Positions 35,750 to 48,091 of a DNA stretch of 64,000 nucleotides are shown one piece after another. Source of the DNA: Acidobacteriota bacterium. Lineage in GTDB: Bacteria; Acidobacteriota; Polarisedimenticolia; JACPZX01. The stretch covers positions 1-64,000 of the forward strand of contig JACPZX010000018.1 of NCBI GenBank assembly GCA_016195325.1, in the 5' to 3' direction. The stretch's first letter is position 1; the number at the start of each line of letters is the position of its first letter. The position numbers and the translations under genes are program-made. Under the pieces are notes generated by a model that was given only the letters and a program-made list of their open reading frames with translations, made no database searches and was not told the origin of the DNA.

Positions 35750-36679
35750 TCAGGCGCCGGGCCGGCGACGACTGACGAGGAACGCCTCCATGTCGGGCGG
35801 GATCGGCGAGTCGAACGACACGGCGTCACCGCTCGCGGGATGGCGGAAGCGAATCCCCCCCGCATGGAGGAGCTGCCGCCCCGTGATCCCCGCCTCGCGG
35901 CTCTCGCGCGCGCCGTAGAGAACGTCGCCGGCGACCGGGTGACCGATCGACATCAGGTGGACGCGGATCTGGTGCCGCCTCCCCGTCTCCGGATGCAGCT
36001 CGAGGAAGGTGAACCCCCGGAGCCTCTCGAGCACCCGAATCCTCGTCCGGGCCGGCCGCCCATTCTCCTCGTCCACCCCCTGCTTCACGTGCACGGCGGA
36101 TCCCCTGGCGCTCCCGATGGGCCGATCGATGACTCCCTCTTCCGCCGCCACCTCGCCGAAGACGATCGCGAGATACCGCTTCTCGACCGCGCGCCGCGCG
36201 AAATCCCTGGAGAGGGCGCGCGCCGCCTCCGCCGTCCTCGCGAGAACGGTCAGGCCGCTCGTCTCGCGATCGAGCCGGTGGACCAGGTGGAGCTCGCCAA
36301 AGCCCGCCCCGCGGAGCCACCCGAGGAGCGAGAGGGACGTCGATCGCGACGTCGCGTGAGAGAGCATCCCGGCGGGCTTGTCGGCGACGAGGATCGCCGC
36401 GTCGTCGTGGAGGATCCGTGGGGCGGCGGCGCCGTCCGCGACGGCGCGCGACGCCTCGGGCGGAGGGTACGTCATCTCGACCTCGTCCCCCGCGCGGAGC
36501 GCCGTCGAGGCGCGCGCGCGGGGGCGGCCCCGCACGACGACGCGGTCGACGATGGCGCGCTTGAGCCCCTCGCGCGACATCTTCGGGATGCGCTCCTTCA
36601 GGAAGAGGTCGAGGCGCACCCCCGCGTCGCGCTCGGTGACGCGGTAGACGAGGCTCCTCTGGCGCGGCGGCGTCTCCAC
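35750..36679 (-). CDS. RluA/RluD-family pseudouridine synthase
   Basis: Isomerises uridine to pseudouridine in large-subunit rRNA. Residues 10-75 form an S4 RNA-binding domain (RLDLFLKERIPKMSREGLKRAIVDRVVVRG). The catalytic domain has HLVHRLDRETSGLTVLARTA, with the catalytic Asp in HRLDxxTSG, and later RPARTRIRVLERL and ELHPETGRRHQIRVHLMSIGHPVAGD, the RluA-type KxxxRxGRTHQIRVH motif. Length is 309 from the GTG at 36679; a TTG at 36727 would add 16 residues and run into the control region of the divergent aminotransferase. Whether it is RluD, RluC or another member cannot be told. The gene stands alone. Confidence 0.88.
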   Translation of the reverse strand: METPPRQRSLVYRVTERDAGVRLDLFLKERIPKMSREGLKRAIVDRVVVRGRPRARASTALRAGDEVEMTYPPPEASRAVADGAAAPRILHDDAAILVADKPAGMLSHATSRSTSLSLLGWLRGAGFGELHLVHRLDRETSGLTVLARTAEAARALSRDFARRAVEKRYLAIVFGEVAAEEGVIDRPIGSARGSAVHVKQGVDEENGRPARTRIRVLERLRGFTFLELHPETGRRHQIRVHLMSIGHPVAGDVLYGARESREAGITGRQLLHAGGIRFRHPASGDAVSFDSPIPPDMEAFLVSRRRPGA

Positions 36680-36684
36680 CCCGG

Positions 36685-36690
36685 TATAAT
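36685..36690 (+). promoter_or_regulatory. perfect TATAAT box before the aminotransferase
   Basis: TATAAT at 36685-36690 is followed by AGCGGCCGCC and lies 49 bases before the ATG at 36739, which has a strong AAGGAGG site. No clear -35 element lies 16-18 bases upstream, so activator dependence is possible. Confidence 0.4.
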
Positions 36691-36738
36691 AGCGGCCGCC
36701 CGCCGACGCCCGCGCGACATGCTTCAAGGAGGCTCCGC

Positions 36739-37860
36739 ATGACCCTGACGATGGCTCCCCTCGCCCCGACGAAGAGGCTCCTCCTGGGACCGGGGCCCAG
36801 CGACGCCCCCCCCGAAGTCCTCCGCGCGATGTCGAACCCCGTCCTCGGGCATCTCGACCCCGCCTTCCTCAAGATCATGGACGAGACGATGCAGGCGCTG
36901 CGCCTCGTCTTCGGGACGAAGAACGAGATGACCCTCCCCATCTCCGGCGCCGGCTCGGCCGGGATGGAGGCGGCGATGGTGAACCTCCTCGAGCCCGGCG
37001 ATCGCGCCGTCATCGGCGTCTGCGGCCACTTCGGCGCGCGCATGGCCGAGATCGCCCGCCGCTGCGGCGCCGAGGTCGAGACGATCGAGCCGCAGTGGGG
37101 AGACCTCGTCGACCCTGGGGCCGTGAAGCGCTCCCTCGAGAAGAAGAGGGCGAAGCTCCTCGGCATCGTGCACGTCGAGACCTCGACGGGGGTCATGCAG
37201 CCCCTCGCCGAGATGGCCCGCCTCGCGCACGCGAACGGGGCCCTCTTCGTCGCCGACACCGTCGCCTCGCTGGGGGGGATCGCGGTGGACGCCGACGCCG
37301 CGGAGATCGACCTCTCCTACTCGGGGTCGCAGAAGTGCCTCAGCGCCCCGCCGGGGCTCGCCCCGCTCACCATCACCGATCGCGCCATGGCCGTCGTGCG
37401 CGGCCGGAAGAGCCCGGTGCGCTCGTGGTACCTGGACCTCTCGCTCCTGAACGGCTACTGGGGGGCAGAGCGCGTCTACCACCACACCGCGCCGGTCACG
37501 ATGGTCTACGCCCTTCGAGAAGCGCTTCGCCTCTGCGTCGAGGAGGGGCTCGAACCGCGCTACCGCCGTCACATGGACGTCCACACGGCCCTTGCGGCAG
37601 GCCTTCCGAAGCTCGGGCTCGAGTTCCTGGTCCCGCCGGAGCGGCGCGCGCCGGTCGTCAACGCCATCAAGGTCCCGGCCGGCGTCGACGCGGGGACGGT
37701 GAAAAAGCGCCTCCTCGAGGAGGACGGCATCGAGATCGCCGGCGGCCTCGGCCCCTTCGCGGGGAAGATCTGGCGGATCGGGCTGATGGGGTACTCGGCG
37801 CGCCTCGAGAACGTCGAGAGGCTGCTCGCGGGGATGAAGAGGATCCTGGGGCGGACCTGA
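36739..37860 (+). CDS. PLP-dependent alanine/serine-glyoxylate aminotransferase
   Basis: A class-V, fold-type I aminotransferase. LLLGPGPSDAPPEVLRAMSNPVLGHLDPAFLKIMDE is the family N-terminal signature, SGAGSAGMEAAMVNLLEPGD binds the cofactor phosphate, VHVETSTGVMQPL and FVADTVASLGGIAVD hold the PLP-ring aspartate, and YSGSQKCLSAPPGLAP contains the Schiff-base lysine. The C-terminal domain is complete (IEIAGGLGPFAGKIWRIGLMGYSARLENV). Its 373 residues match alanine-glyoxylate and serine-glyoxylate (SgaA-like) enzymes. It links photorespiratory-type glyoxylate with amino acid metabolism, which would fit the phosphoglycolate phosphatase at 31.5-32.2 kb, though the two are not adjacent. A cupin gene follows two bases later. 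Confidence 0.9.
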   Translation: MTLTMAPLAPTKRLLLGPGPSDAPPEVLRAMSNPVLGHLDPAFLKIMDETMQALRLVFGTKNEMTLPISGAGSAGMEAAMVNLLEPGDRAVIGVCGHFGARMAEIARRCGAEVETIEPQWGDLVDPGAVKRSLEKKRAKLLGIVHVETSTGVMQPLAEMARLAHANGALFVADTVASLGGIAVDADAAEIDLSYSGSQKCLSAPPGLAPLTITDRAMAVVRGRKSPVRSWYLDLSLLNGYWGAERVYHHTAPVTMVYALREALRLCVEEGLEPRYRRHMDVHTALAAGLPKLGLEFLVPPERRAPVVNAIKVPAGVDAGTVKKRLLEEDGIEIAGGLGPFAGKIWRIGLMGYSARLENVERLLAGMKRILGRT

Positions 37861-37862
37861 CG

Positions 37863-38600
37863 ATGATCCGATCCCTTGCCCCCCTCGCCGCCGTCGTCGC
37901 GCTCGTCGCCGCGTCACCCGTGCCGATCACCGAGGAGCCCTCGCACCATCTCGTCGCCACGACGGATCGCCTGCGCGCCTTCCGCGTCGAGGTGGCGCCG
38001 CGCGGCGCGACGTTGCTCCACCAGCACGACAGGGACTACGTCTTCGTCGCCCTCGGGGACTCGACGATTGTCAACGCCGTCCTCGGCAAGCCCGAGCGGC
38101 GCCTCGACTTTCCCGACGCGGCGGTTCGCTTCACCCGAGGCGGCTTCGCCCACGTGGCGCACAACGAGAGCGATCGCCCCTTCCGGAACGTGACGATCGA
38201 GTTCCTCCCATCCCAGACCGGCGCGCGCAACATCTGCGCCGTGGTGATCCCGGACGAGGCCATGAACTGCCCGGCCGGCGGCGGCGCGGTCGCCACAGGC
38301 CAGGCGGGGTCGACGTTGCTCCCGGAGCTCGAGTCGGATCAGCTCCGGATCGGCCTTCTCACGCTCGATCCGGGGGCGACCTGGGCCGCGCCCGCCGCGA
38401 AGTCACCGCCCTTCCTCGTCGCGCTCGACGGGACGGAGGCTGAGGGGATCGTGCGCGTCAAGATCGAGGGGGCCGCGGGAGTGGGAACCCGCCCGCTTCG
38501 CGCCGGCGATGTCCAGGAGGTCCCGGGAGATCTCCCGTACGAGGTTCACAACACCGGACGCGCTCCGGCGCGATTCCTCGTGATCGCGCCGAAGAGCTGA
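37863..38600 (+). CDS. periplasmic bicupin-like protein
   Basis: A 245-residue exported protein. A signal peptide (MIRSLAPLAAVVALVAASPV) precedes two cupin-like halves. The first has VEVAPRGATLLHQHDRDYVFVALGDSTI, where the HxH matches cupin motif 1, and GGFAHVAHNESDRPFRNVTIEFLP for motif 2. The second half (LTLDPGATWAAP ... LRAGDVQEVPGDLPYEVHNTGRAPARFLVIAPK) lacks the first-motif histidines and may be structural only. The ATG follows the aminotransferase stop by two bases, so they are co-transcribed, but the two proteins are in different compartments. The enzymatic role is unknown. Confidence 0.78.
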   Translation: MIRSLAPLAAVVALVAASPVPITEEPSHHLVATTDRLRAFRVEVAPRGATLLHQHDRDYVFVALGDSTIVNAVLGKPERRLDFPDAAVRFTRGGFAHVAHNESDRPFRNVTIEFLPSQTGARNICAVVIPDEAMNCPAGGGAVATGQAGSTLLPELESDQLRIGLLTLDPGATWAAPAAKSPPFLVALDGTEAEGIVRVKIEGAAGVGTRPLRAGDVQEVPGDLPYEVHNTGRAPARFLVIAPKS

Positions 38601-38621
38601 CGGCCGGCCGAACCTCCCGCC

Positions 38622-40943
38622 TCAGAGCGACACGAGGTACGTCCACTTCACCGTGAACGACCGATCGACCACGTCGGTCGGAAGCCCCTCGATGTCGCGC
38701 CGCTCGTTGTACACCAGGTAGATGTCCGAGCCGGGCCGGTACTTCACGTTGAGGCGGAGGTTGGTCGAGACGTCGCGCACCTCGGTGTTGTACTGCACGA
38801 GCGCGTCGAAGAAGAGGCGCGTCGTGAACGTGACGCCGAGCCGCGCCTGCGCCAGCGTCGTGAGGAACTCCGACGGATCGATCCCGCCGGGGCGATCCGG
38901 AAGGTGGATGTCGTTACGCTGGACGGTCGCCGACGCCTTCAAATGCTCGGAGATCCGGGCGAAGAGTCCCGCGACGACGGTCTGGTAGCGGCCGTCGAAG
39001 AAGTCGCCGAACTCCGAGGAGGCGCTCGCCGAGACGACGCGGCTCGGATCGCCGTCGATCCGGACGCTGTAGCGGCTCGCCATCGTGTAGGCGCCCGGCG
39101 GGACGAAGGCCCGGCTCGAGAGCTCGAAGGTGCTCTCGGGCCTGTCGAACATCGGGTTCCACGCCAGCTCCACCGTCGAGCCGTCGCGGAACTCGATGGA
39201 AGTTGCCCAGTGCTGGCGGCGCGTCGCGAGATCGTGCTCCTGATCCATCGTGTACGTGAAGCGCGCGTGGGGCTCGACCTTCCGGATGAGGGCGGTCTTC
39301 GAGCGCCACGACCATCCGAGAAAGCCCCCGAGCTCTTCGATCCCGGTCCGCTCGACGAAGCCCGCCTCCGGATTGAAGTGGCGCGCGATGTCCTTGTAGG
39401 AGAGCTCCGTGTCCCACGCGCTGTCGCTCCAGTCGACGTAGAGCCTCCCCGCCCGCTGGCCGTCGGTGATCGACGGCGTCCGCGTCTCGAGGAGCGCGCC
39501 GCCGAAGCGGAAGTTCTGCAGGACCGAGAAGTTCATGTCCGCCCCGTACGTCCGGTTCGAGTGGGAGCCGGCGGTGAAGTCGTTGGGATCGACGGCGTCG
39601 CTCGGCCCGGCCGGCTCCTTGCTCACCGCGAGGATCCCCCAGTTGGAGCGGGTGAGGATGTCCCGGCTCACCCGGAGGGCCGTGAAGTTCGTCTGCGGCG
39701 TGCCGCCGTCGGCTTCCGTCTCGACGCTCAGGAAGCCGATGTTGCACCGGTCGAGCCTCCCGGCCAGCTTGACGCCGCCGAGGATCGGGACGGGAGCGTC
39801 CACCGTCTCGCCGCCGACGGTTCGCGGCCCCAGGCCGATGCGGCGGCTGAAGAACGGGATCGGCCCCGCGAACGAGAAGGGGCTCTTCCGGTAGCCGAAA
39901 TCGAAATACCCCTTCGACTCGAGGAAGAACTCGCGCTTCTCGGGGAAGAAGATCGGGAAGCGCGTCAAGTTCACCTGCTGGTCGTCGACCTCCGTCTCGG
40001 CGAAATCGGTGTGCACCGTCGCGATCGCCGAGAGGTTCGGCGTCACGGCGTAGCGCACGTCCACCCCTCCCTCCTCCCTCCCCTCGACGGCGGTCTCGCC
40101 GAAGCTGGGGCGCCGCTCCACGGCGCCGAGCGCGTAGGGCTTCACCTCGAGGTGCCTCCCCTGCCTTATCCCCTCGAGCCCCGTCAGCTCCCCCGCGCGG
40201 GAGAGGCGCCACTTGTCCTCGTTCCGGGGGATGGGAGCCCAGTAGGCGTCCTCGGCGTTGCGCCGGATGACCCGGCCGATCTGCAGCCCCCACGAGCCCG
40301 TGCGCGCCGGATCGAAGTGAAGGGTCTTGAACGGGATCTCCATCTCGACCGACCAGCCGGTCGGCGTCACCTTCGCCGACACCTCCCAGACGCCGTCCCA
40401 GTCGAAGGAGTTGTTGCGCCCCTCGTCGAAGACGAGCGCGTCGGTCCGGGCGCCGAGCGGGTTCGTCTCGAAGAAGAATCCGTTCCGCCGATCGTGGAAG
40501 GTGTCGATGACGACGAAGAAGCTGTCGTCATTGTCGAGCGGCGCGTCCTCCTTCATCTCGCGGGCGACGATGCGGTCCGGCTCGTCGTCCGAGAGGACGG
40601 CGCCGATGTAGAGGCGCTCGTCGTCGTAGAGGATCCGCACGCGCGTCGCCTGGGAGGCCGGGCTCCCTTCTGCGGGATAGCGCTGCGTGAAGGAGTCGAT
40701 CGCCGGCGCAGACTGCCAGTCGGCTTCATCGAGAACCCCGTCGAGCCGGATCGGCTGCGTCGCGCGAGCGGCGCGCACCGTCGGCGGCGCGAGGGTCGGC
40801 GTCTCTTCGCCGGCGGATGCGAGAGGCCACACCGTGAGCGCCGCGAGCGCGAGGAGCAGAGCGGCCGCGCACCGTGGGCGGAGGGGATGGATGCCGTCGA
40901 TTCGCAGGGCTCGGGATCTCCGATCGGGAGGGGAAGCATCCAT
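38622..40943 (-). CDS. outer-membrane protein, CBM9-like + DUF5916 barrel
   Basis: A 773-residue outer-membrane protein. After an unusually long basic N-terminus and a signal segment (CAAALLLALAALTVWPLASA), the first 220 residues form a carbohydrate-binding family 9-like domain (IRLDGVLDEADWQSAPAIDSFTQ, RVRILYDDERLYIGAVLSDDEP, GWSVEMEIPFKTL). The rest is a DUF5916 barrel (LTRFPIFFPEKREFFLESKGYFDFG ... FTVKWTYLVSL) of many amphipathic strands ending in an aromatic-containing strand. This pairing is typical of Acidobacteriota, Gemmatimonadota and Bacteroidota; its substrate is unproven. The ATG could also be about 20 codons downstream. It is convergent with the cupin gene, 21 bases apart. Confidence 0.85.
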   Translation of the reverse strand: MDASPPDRRSRALRIDGIHPLRPRCAAALLLALAALTVWPLASAGEETPTLAPPTVRAARATQPIRLDGVLDEADWQSAPAIDSFTQRYPAEGSPASQATRVRILYDDERLYIGAVLSDDEPDRIVAREMKEDAPLDNDDSFFVVIDTFHDRRNGFFFETNPLGARTDALVFDEGRNNSFDWDGVWEVSAKVTPTGWSVEMEIPFKTLHFDPARTGSWGLQIGRVIRRNAEDAYWAPIPRNEDKWRLSRAGELTGLEGIRQGRHLEVKPYALGAVERRPSFGETAVEGREEGGVDVRYAVTPNLSAIATVHTDFAETEVDDQQVNLTRFPIFFPEKREFFLESKGYFDFGYRKSPFSFAGPIPFFSRRIGLGPRTVGGETVDAPVPILGGVKLAGRLDRCNIGFLSVETEADGGTPQTNFTALRVSRDILTRSNWGILAVSKEPAGPSDAVDPNDFTAGSHSNRTYGADMNFSVLQNFRFGGALLETRTPSITDGQRAGRLYVDWSDSAWDTELSYKDIARHFNPEAGFVERTGIEELGGFLGWSWRSKTALIRKVEPHARFTYTMDQEHDLATRRQHWATSIEFRDGSTVELAWNPMFDRPESTFELSSRAFVPPGAYTMASRYSVRIDGDPSRVVSASASSEFGDFFDGRYQTVVAGLFARISEHLKASATVQRNDIHLPDRPGGIDPSEFLTTLAQARLGVTFTTRLFFDALVQYNTEVRDVSTNLRLNVKYRPGSDIYLVYNERRDIEGLPTDVVDRSFTVKWTYLVSL

Positions 40944-41086
40944 CCTTAGGGGCGGAAATCCTACGGGCGGCGTCCGGCGCTGTCAATCTCGCCCCGCGGT
41001 ACGCCTGGCGCAATGAGGAGGAGTTGATCGTATACTGGTTCTCGATTCCCGCTGTCCGCCCGCGCATCGATATAGAGGAGATGTCG

Positions 41087-42985
41087 ATGCTTCGTTCGCT
41101 CTGTCCCCGTCTCCCGCGATGCGTCGGCCCGCTCGCCGTCGTCATCCTCGTGGCGGCGGGGCCCGCCTCCGCCGGCTGCCTCGAGTTCGGCGGCTTCGCC
41201 ATCTTCCAGTGCAGCGACCTGGCCTATTTCTCCAAGCCTCCCGACTGGAGTGACAGCGCCTACCCGGTGGATCCCAGCGGCCACGTCGCGAACATCTCGG
41301 CGGCGTTCTGGCAGATCGGCTTCGGAAACCAGCGGATCGCGACGGGCACAGGGTCGTCAGGGACCGGGATGGCCGGCCTGTCGACGTTCAATGGCAACGA
41401 CTCGGGGAAATTCCAGGTGGACGTGCAGGACGCGTTCCTCGCCACCCTCGCGTACATGCCTCTCGGCTCCGTCTGTCTCGACAGCAACAACTGGGCGAAC
41501 ACCGGCGTGGACGGCTGCTGCGACAACGATCGCTCGACCAACCTCATGGTCGAGCACGACGGCGTACTGAACCCGTACTACGACGTCTACTACGCGCGAT
41601 CAGGACTGCCGGGCTACTACTCCCTCGACTGGCAGCAGGACTACCCGATGGCGGTCCTCCTCAAGAGCCGGACCGCGGAATACTTCGCCTTCGCGGCCGT
41701 CGCCACGATGAACCGCCACAATCAGGGAGGGAACGGCCCGTGCTCCGCGAGCCCCGGAGCGAATCCCGCGCCGTGCGACTTCCGTCCCGGGTACTACAAC
41801 TTCACGGACGTCTCGAACGGGCTGGGGAACTCCCTGACGCCCGGGGCGAACAACGTGGTTCCCTGGCAGGCGACGCCGTCACCACGGGTGACCCACGACG
41901 CCCTCGTGGACACGGGCGACCCCGACTCCGATCACCTGCTCGACATCAAGTGGTCCGCGGTGACCGTCTACTCCGACCAGAGCATCCGGCCGAGCACGCA
42001 CCCCGCAATGGGTGGCGCCGGGTGCGTTTCCGGCGCCTGCCTGCCTCCGGGGACACGGGACGCGACGCGCGCGCCCGGCGTGGGAGTCGGTGACCTCGCC
42101 TCCCGGTTCGGCGGCCTCGTCCATTTCATCCTCGAGGTCGCCGCTCCGGACGATCTCGCGTTCGCCGCTCCGGTCGAACGGATCGAGACCGACGCGGCGT
42201 CTCTCATGGCCATGCGAATCACGCCGGGAGACTGCTTTCGTCTGAGGACGACCTTCGGGAAGAGGCCCGAGACGGCCGCGACGGTGATGGCCAACTGCCG
42301 GATTGGCATGTGCGGCGACACCGGCTACGAGGTGGCTTCGAAGCGACTCTGCCCGACGCCTCCCGCGGGCGACGGAGACGCCGACGGAGTGTTCGGCGCG
42401 TTCGACAACTGCCCGACGGTCTACAACCCCGGTCAGAGCGACTCGGATCGCGATGGCGCCGGTGACGCGTGCGACAACTGCCCGTCCACGTACAATCCGA
42501 GCCAGCTTGACTGGGATCATGATGGAGTGGGGGACGCCTGCCTGCCCATCGTCCCCACGGGTCCTCCATGCTCCGACCGCGACAGCGATGGATGGTGCGA
42601 CACGTCGGACAACTGCCCCAACACCTACAACCCCCGCCAGGAGAACGCCGACGGCGACGCGCGAGGGGATGCCTGCGAGCTCGCGGTGACCTCCCCCGCC
42701 GCGGGAGCGCGTCTCGACTGCTCCGCCTCGCCCACGATCGAGTGGGACCCGGCCGGTTTCGATCGCTTCAAGATATTCATCGCCTGGGACCCCGACTTCG
42801 CCCCCGAGCACCGCATCGACAGCGAGGGTTGGCTCTTCAATCGAACGTCGTGGACTCCCCTCCCCCATCGCTGGCGCCGCCCGTGCGAGGCCGCCCACCC
42901 GAAGCTCTACATCCGGCTTCAGGCGGCCAGGGGCTCGGCGAGCGACCCGGTCTGGAGTGATTCCGTGGCCGTGGAGGTGCACTGA
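41087..42985 (+). CDS. secreted thrombospondin type-3 repeat protein, paralogue 1
   Basis: The first of three tandem paralogues. A signal peptide ([18 protein letters not shown]) leads into a cysteine-containing N-terminal domain of about 400 residues with no family I recognise. Its shared landmarks are [48 protein letters not shown] and [13 protein letters not shown]. Three thrombospondin type-3 calcium units follow ([33 protein letters not shown]). A C-terminal Ig-like module ([35 protein letters not shown]) is also shared. Length is 632. The ATG at 41087 is seven bases after GAGGAG; an ATG at 41081 abuts that site and is less likely. Probably calcium-stabilised and extracellular; function unknown. 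Confidence 0.85.
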   Translation: MLRSLCPRLPRCVGPLAVVILVAAGPASAGCLEFGGFAIFQCSDLAYFSKPPDWSDSAYPVDPSGHVANISAAFWQIGFGNQRIATGTGSSGTGMAGLSTFNGNDSGKFQVDVQDAFLATLAYMPLGSVCLDSNNWANTGVDGCCDNDRSTNLMVEHDGVLNPYYDVYYARSGLPGYYSLDWQQDYPMAVLLKSRTAEYFAFAAVATMNRHNQGGNGPCSASPGANPAPCDFRPGYYNFTDVSNGLGNSLTPGANNVVPWQATPSPRVTHDALVDTGDPDSDHLLDIKWSAVTVYSDQSIRPSTHPAMGGAGCVSGACLPPGTRDATRAPGVGVGDLASRFGGLVHFILEVAAPDDLAFAAPVERIETDAASLMAMRITPGDCFRLRTTFGKRPETAATVMANCRIGMCGDTGYEVASKRLCPTPPAGDGDADGVFGAFDNCPTVYNPGQSDSDRDGAGDACDNCPSTYNPSQLDWDHDGVGDACLPIVPTGPPCSDRDSDGWCDTSDNCPNTYNPRQENADGDARGDACELAVTSPAAGARLDCSASPTIEWDPAGFDRFKIFIAWDPDFAPEHRIDSEGWLFNRTSWTPLPHRWRRPCEAAHPKLYIRLQAARGSASDPVWSDSVAVEVH

Positions 42986-42986
42986 G

Positions 42987-44927
42987 ATGAACACCATCCG
43001 ACACCGCACCGCACTTCCGGTCGCCCTGACGCTCACCCTCCTTCTCGTCGCCTCCCCCGCCTCGGCGAACTGCATCGAGTTCGGCGGCTTCGCCATCTTC
43101 CACTGCGCCGAGGACGCCTACGTCGACGCGGTCCCCGATCCGAATGCGCGGCCGGTCTTCGATCCCAACACGGGCCGCGTCCTCAACGTCGACGCCGTCT
43201 TCTGGCAGATCGGCTTCGGCAACGACGTCGCCAACACGGGCCAGGGGAGCTCGGGGACGGGTACCTCGGGCCCGACGAGCTTCAACGGAAACGACATCGG
43301 GATCCGCCCGATCGACCTCCGCGATGCGACGGTGTGGACCCAGGGACCCGGCGCTCCCTCCGGGGCGCTCTGCCTCGGGAACAACAACTGGGGGAACAGC
43401 GGCGTCGACGGCTGCTGCGACAACCCGCGCGACCCGGCACAGCCTCTTGCCGACGACGGGATGCTGAACCCCTATTACGACGTCGAGGCCGCGCGAAGCG
43501 GGTACGTCGGGATCTACTCTCTCGACTGGCAGCAGGACGCCCCGACGGCGCTCCTCCTGAAGACTCAGGATCGCCGGTGGTTCGCCTTCGCCGCCGTGGC
43601 GACGACGCCGCGCGGCAACACAGGCGGCGACGGACCGTGCGCCGCCATCCCGGGGACGAACCCCGCCGCGTGCGACTTCAGGCCCGGGTACTACGACTTC
43701 GGCGACATCGCCAACGGGATCGAGAACCCGGTCCACGCCGGCCGGCACAACATCGTCCCGTGGCAGCCGACCCCCGTCCCGGTCGTCGTCGCCGACGTCC
43801 CTACCGACCCGGCCGATCCGAACGCGGGGCGCCTCCTCGATCTGATCTGGACGCCGTCGACGGTCTTCAGCGACATGTCGTCGCGCCCCTCGACGAACCC
43901 GCAGGCGGCCGGAGGAGTCGGCGTCAGGGACATCGTCTCCCGGTTCGGTGAGCTCATTCGCTACCGCGTCGAGGTCGCCCCCGTCTCGGACCCGGGGTTC
44001 ACCACGCCGTCGTTCACGTTCGAGACGGAGTCGGCTTCCGTCTCCGCGGTTCCCCTCCCCCCTTCGAGCTGCCTGAGGCTCCGGACGATTTTCGGAAAGA
44101 AGCCGGAGACCGCCGTCCGCTCGACGGCGAACTGCCGCGTGGGGAAATGTGGCGACGTGGGATACGAGATCGCCTCCGAGCCGCAGGGCGCGATCGGCGA
44201 CGCGGACGGTGACGGCGTCGGGAACGCGAGCGACAATTGCCCGGCCGTCTACAACCCGGGGCAGGAGGACGCGGACGCCGACGGCCCCGGCGATCTCTGC
44301 GACAACTGCGCGGCGACGTACAACCCGACGCAGGCGGACAGGAACGGCGACGGGATCGGCGACGCGTGCGATCCGACCTTCGACTCCGACGGCGACGGCG
44401 TGCCGGACTCGATCGACAACTGCCCGAACGTCGAGAATTCCTTCCAGGAGGACACCGACCACGATGGGGTGGGCGACCACTGCGACAACTGCCGGCTGGT
44501 CAAGAACCCCGGGCAGCGCGACGCCGATCTCGACGGCGTCGGCGACGCCTGCGACAACTGCCGCGAGACGGCGAATCCGAGCCAGAGCGACGCGGACGGT
44601 GACGGCAAGGGAGATATCTGCGACTTCGCGATCGACGCGCCGGCAGCGGGAGCCGCGTACTCCTGCACGGCCCCGACCCCGATCCGGTGGAGTCCCGGGC
44701 CGTACGATCGATTCAAGGTTTACGTATCTTCGGATTCGAACTTCGCGCCGGCCAGGACCGCCCTCACGTACGAGTGGCTCTCGACGACGTCGTGGACACC
44801 CTCGGCGCGACAGCTCGTGGGCCCGTGCGGGAGCACGAGCCCGTACCTCTACGTCATGGTGTGGGGAACCAACAGCGTGACGAAGGCGGGGTCCGTGAGC
44901 TCCGTCGTGAAGGTCGTGCGCCGATGA
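42987..44927 (+). CDS. secreted thrombospondin type-3 repeat protein, paralogue 2
   Basis: The second paralogue, 646 residues, starting one base after the first one's stop with GGAGGT upstream. Signal peptide: [19 protein letters not shown]. The N-terminal domain keeps [56 protein letters not shown] and [13 protein letters not shown], but is the most divergent of the three. It has five type-3 units ([55 protein letters not shown]). The C-terminal module [20 protein letters not shown] is almost identical to that of paralogue 3, pointing to gene conversion or a recent duplication of the 3' end. Confidence 0.85.
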   Translation: MNTIRHRTALPVALTLTLLLVASPASANCIEFGGFAIFHCAEDAYVDAVPDPNARPVFDPNTGRVLNVDAVFWQIGFGNDVANTGQGSSGTGTSGPTSFNGNDIGIRPIDLRDATVWTQGPGAPSGALCLGNNNWGNSGVDGCCDNPRDPAQPLADDGMLNPYYDVEAARSGYVGIYSLDWQQDAPTALLLKTQDRRWFAFAAVATTPRGNTGGDGPCAAIPGTNPAACDFRPGYYDFGDIANGIENPVHAGRHNIVPWQPTPVPVVVADVPTDPADPNAGRLLDLIWTPSTVFSDMSSRPSTNPQAAGGVGVRDIVSRFGELIRYRVEVAPVSDPGFTTPSFTFETESASVSAVPLPPSSCLRLRTIFGKKPETAVRSTANCRVGKCGDVGYEIASEPQGAIGDADGDGVGNASDNCPAVYNPGQEDADADGPGDLCDNCAATYNPTQADRNGDGIGDACDPTFDSDGDGVPDSIDNCPNVENSFQEDTDHDGVGDHCDNCRLVKNPGQRDADLDGVGDACDNCRETANPSQSDADGDGKGDICDFAIDAPAAGAAYSCTAPTPIRWSPGPYDRFKVYVSSDSNFAPARTALTYEWLSTTSWTPSARQLVGPCGSTSPYLYVMVWGTNSVTKAGSVSSVVKVVRR

Positions 44928-44997
44928 ATCCGATTTCACCGTATACTTCCGTATGATTCCGACCCGCCCGCCACGCACTCGAACCACGGGAGATCTC

Positions 44998-47355
<2,358 letters not shown>

Positions 47356-47466
47356 CCCGGGTTGTCGGCGCGACGCGACGCTGGTAGCGTGAAGCCTCCG
47401 GCGTCCCGGTCGCGGGGATGGCCCGCGTTCGGGGAGGCCTCCGGACCCTTCGTTGGGGAGCGAACC

Positions 47467-47682
47467 ATGAAGACCTTGCGTCAGCGTCTTTCCATCGTCC
47501 TGATCGCGCTCGTGATGGCGGTCGTCGCGATCTCGGCCCTCTTCCTGACGGCCACTCCAGGCTACAGCGTCGTCTGCGAGTGCGCGAACGACGACTCGCC
47601 GGTCATCTGCAAGGGAGGCGTGACCTACCCGAACATGTGCGTCGCCCACTGCTTCCACGCCAGCGGGTGCAAGCTCCTCTAG
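47467..47682 (+). CDS. Kazal-like small secreted protein
   Basis: A 71-residue exported mini-protein. An N-terminal helix (LSIVLIALVMAVVAISALFL) serves as signal or anchor. The remaining 37 residues carry six cysteines (37, 39, 48, 58, 62, 68) in the order CxC, SPVICKGGVTYPNMC, VAHC, C. This closely matches a compact Kazal domain, in which 'DPVCGxDGxTYxNxC' is diagnostic; here the usual Gly after PVC is a Lys. Kazal domains inhibit serine proteases, and this genome segment is rich in secreted peptidases (though the ones seen are metallopeptidases). GGGGAG precedes the ATG. It lies 111 bases after the third thrombospondin-repeat gene. Confidence 0.7.
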   Translation: MKTLRQRLSIVLIALVMAVVAISALFLTATPGYSVVCECANDDSPVICKGGVTYPNMCVAHCFHASGCKLL

Positions 47683-47773
47683 AAACTCGCAACCCCCGGG
47701 GGGCTCGCCGATGTGAGCGCGGGATCTCCCCGGGGCTCTCAAGGAGAGCGCGGCCCTTACCAATGCCCGGTCG

Positions 47774-48091
47774 TCAAGCCACGCGCGACTTTGTGCGCTT
47801 GACGACGACTTCGAACCGCACCCTCGCTCCCAGGTGACCAAGCATCGTCACGAGGGAGTCAATGCTGAACAAGTCGATCTTCCCCCGCACCAGATCGCTC
47901 ACTCTGGGCTGAGATACCTTCATTCTCCGCGCCGCTTCGGCCTGCGTCATCCCGCGAGCCTCGATCCGGCGACGGATGTGGCCCATGAGGGAGGATCGGA
48001 TCTTCAAATTGTCCGCTTCCTCCGGGCTGAAGCCGAGATCGCGGAACACGTTCCCGCTAGATCGGGTCATCCTGGACTTCACGACACTCAC
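47774..48091 (-). CDS. HigA/XRE-type antitoxin
   Basis: A 105-residue helix-turn-helix protein of the HigA-like (HTH_37) antitoxin group. The segment SSGNVFRDLGFSPEEADNLKIRSSLMGHIRRRIEARGMTQ leads into the DNA-binding helices TQAEAARRMKVSQPRVSDLVRGKIDLFSIDSLVTMLGHLG. It neutralises the toxin encoded just upstream and usually represses the operon. The GTG at 48091 overlaps the toxin stop (GTGA); the ATG at 48070 (MTRSSGN) is an equally credible start and fits the family's usual length better. Toxin first and antitoxin second is the HigBA order. Confidence 0.88.
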   Translation of the reverse strand: MSVVKSRMTRSSGNVFRDLGFSPEEADNLKIRSSLMGHIRRRIEARGMTQAEAARRMKVSQPRVSDLVRGKIDLFSIDSLVTMLGHLGARVRFEVVVKRTKSRVA

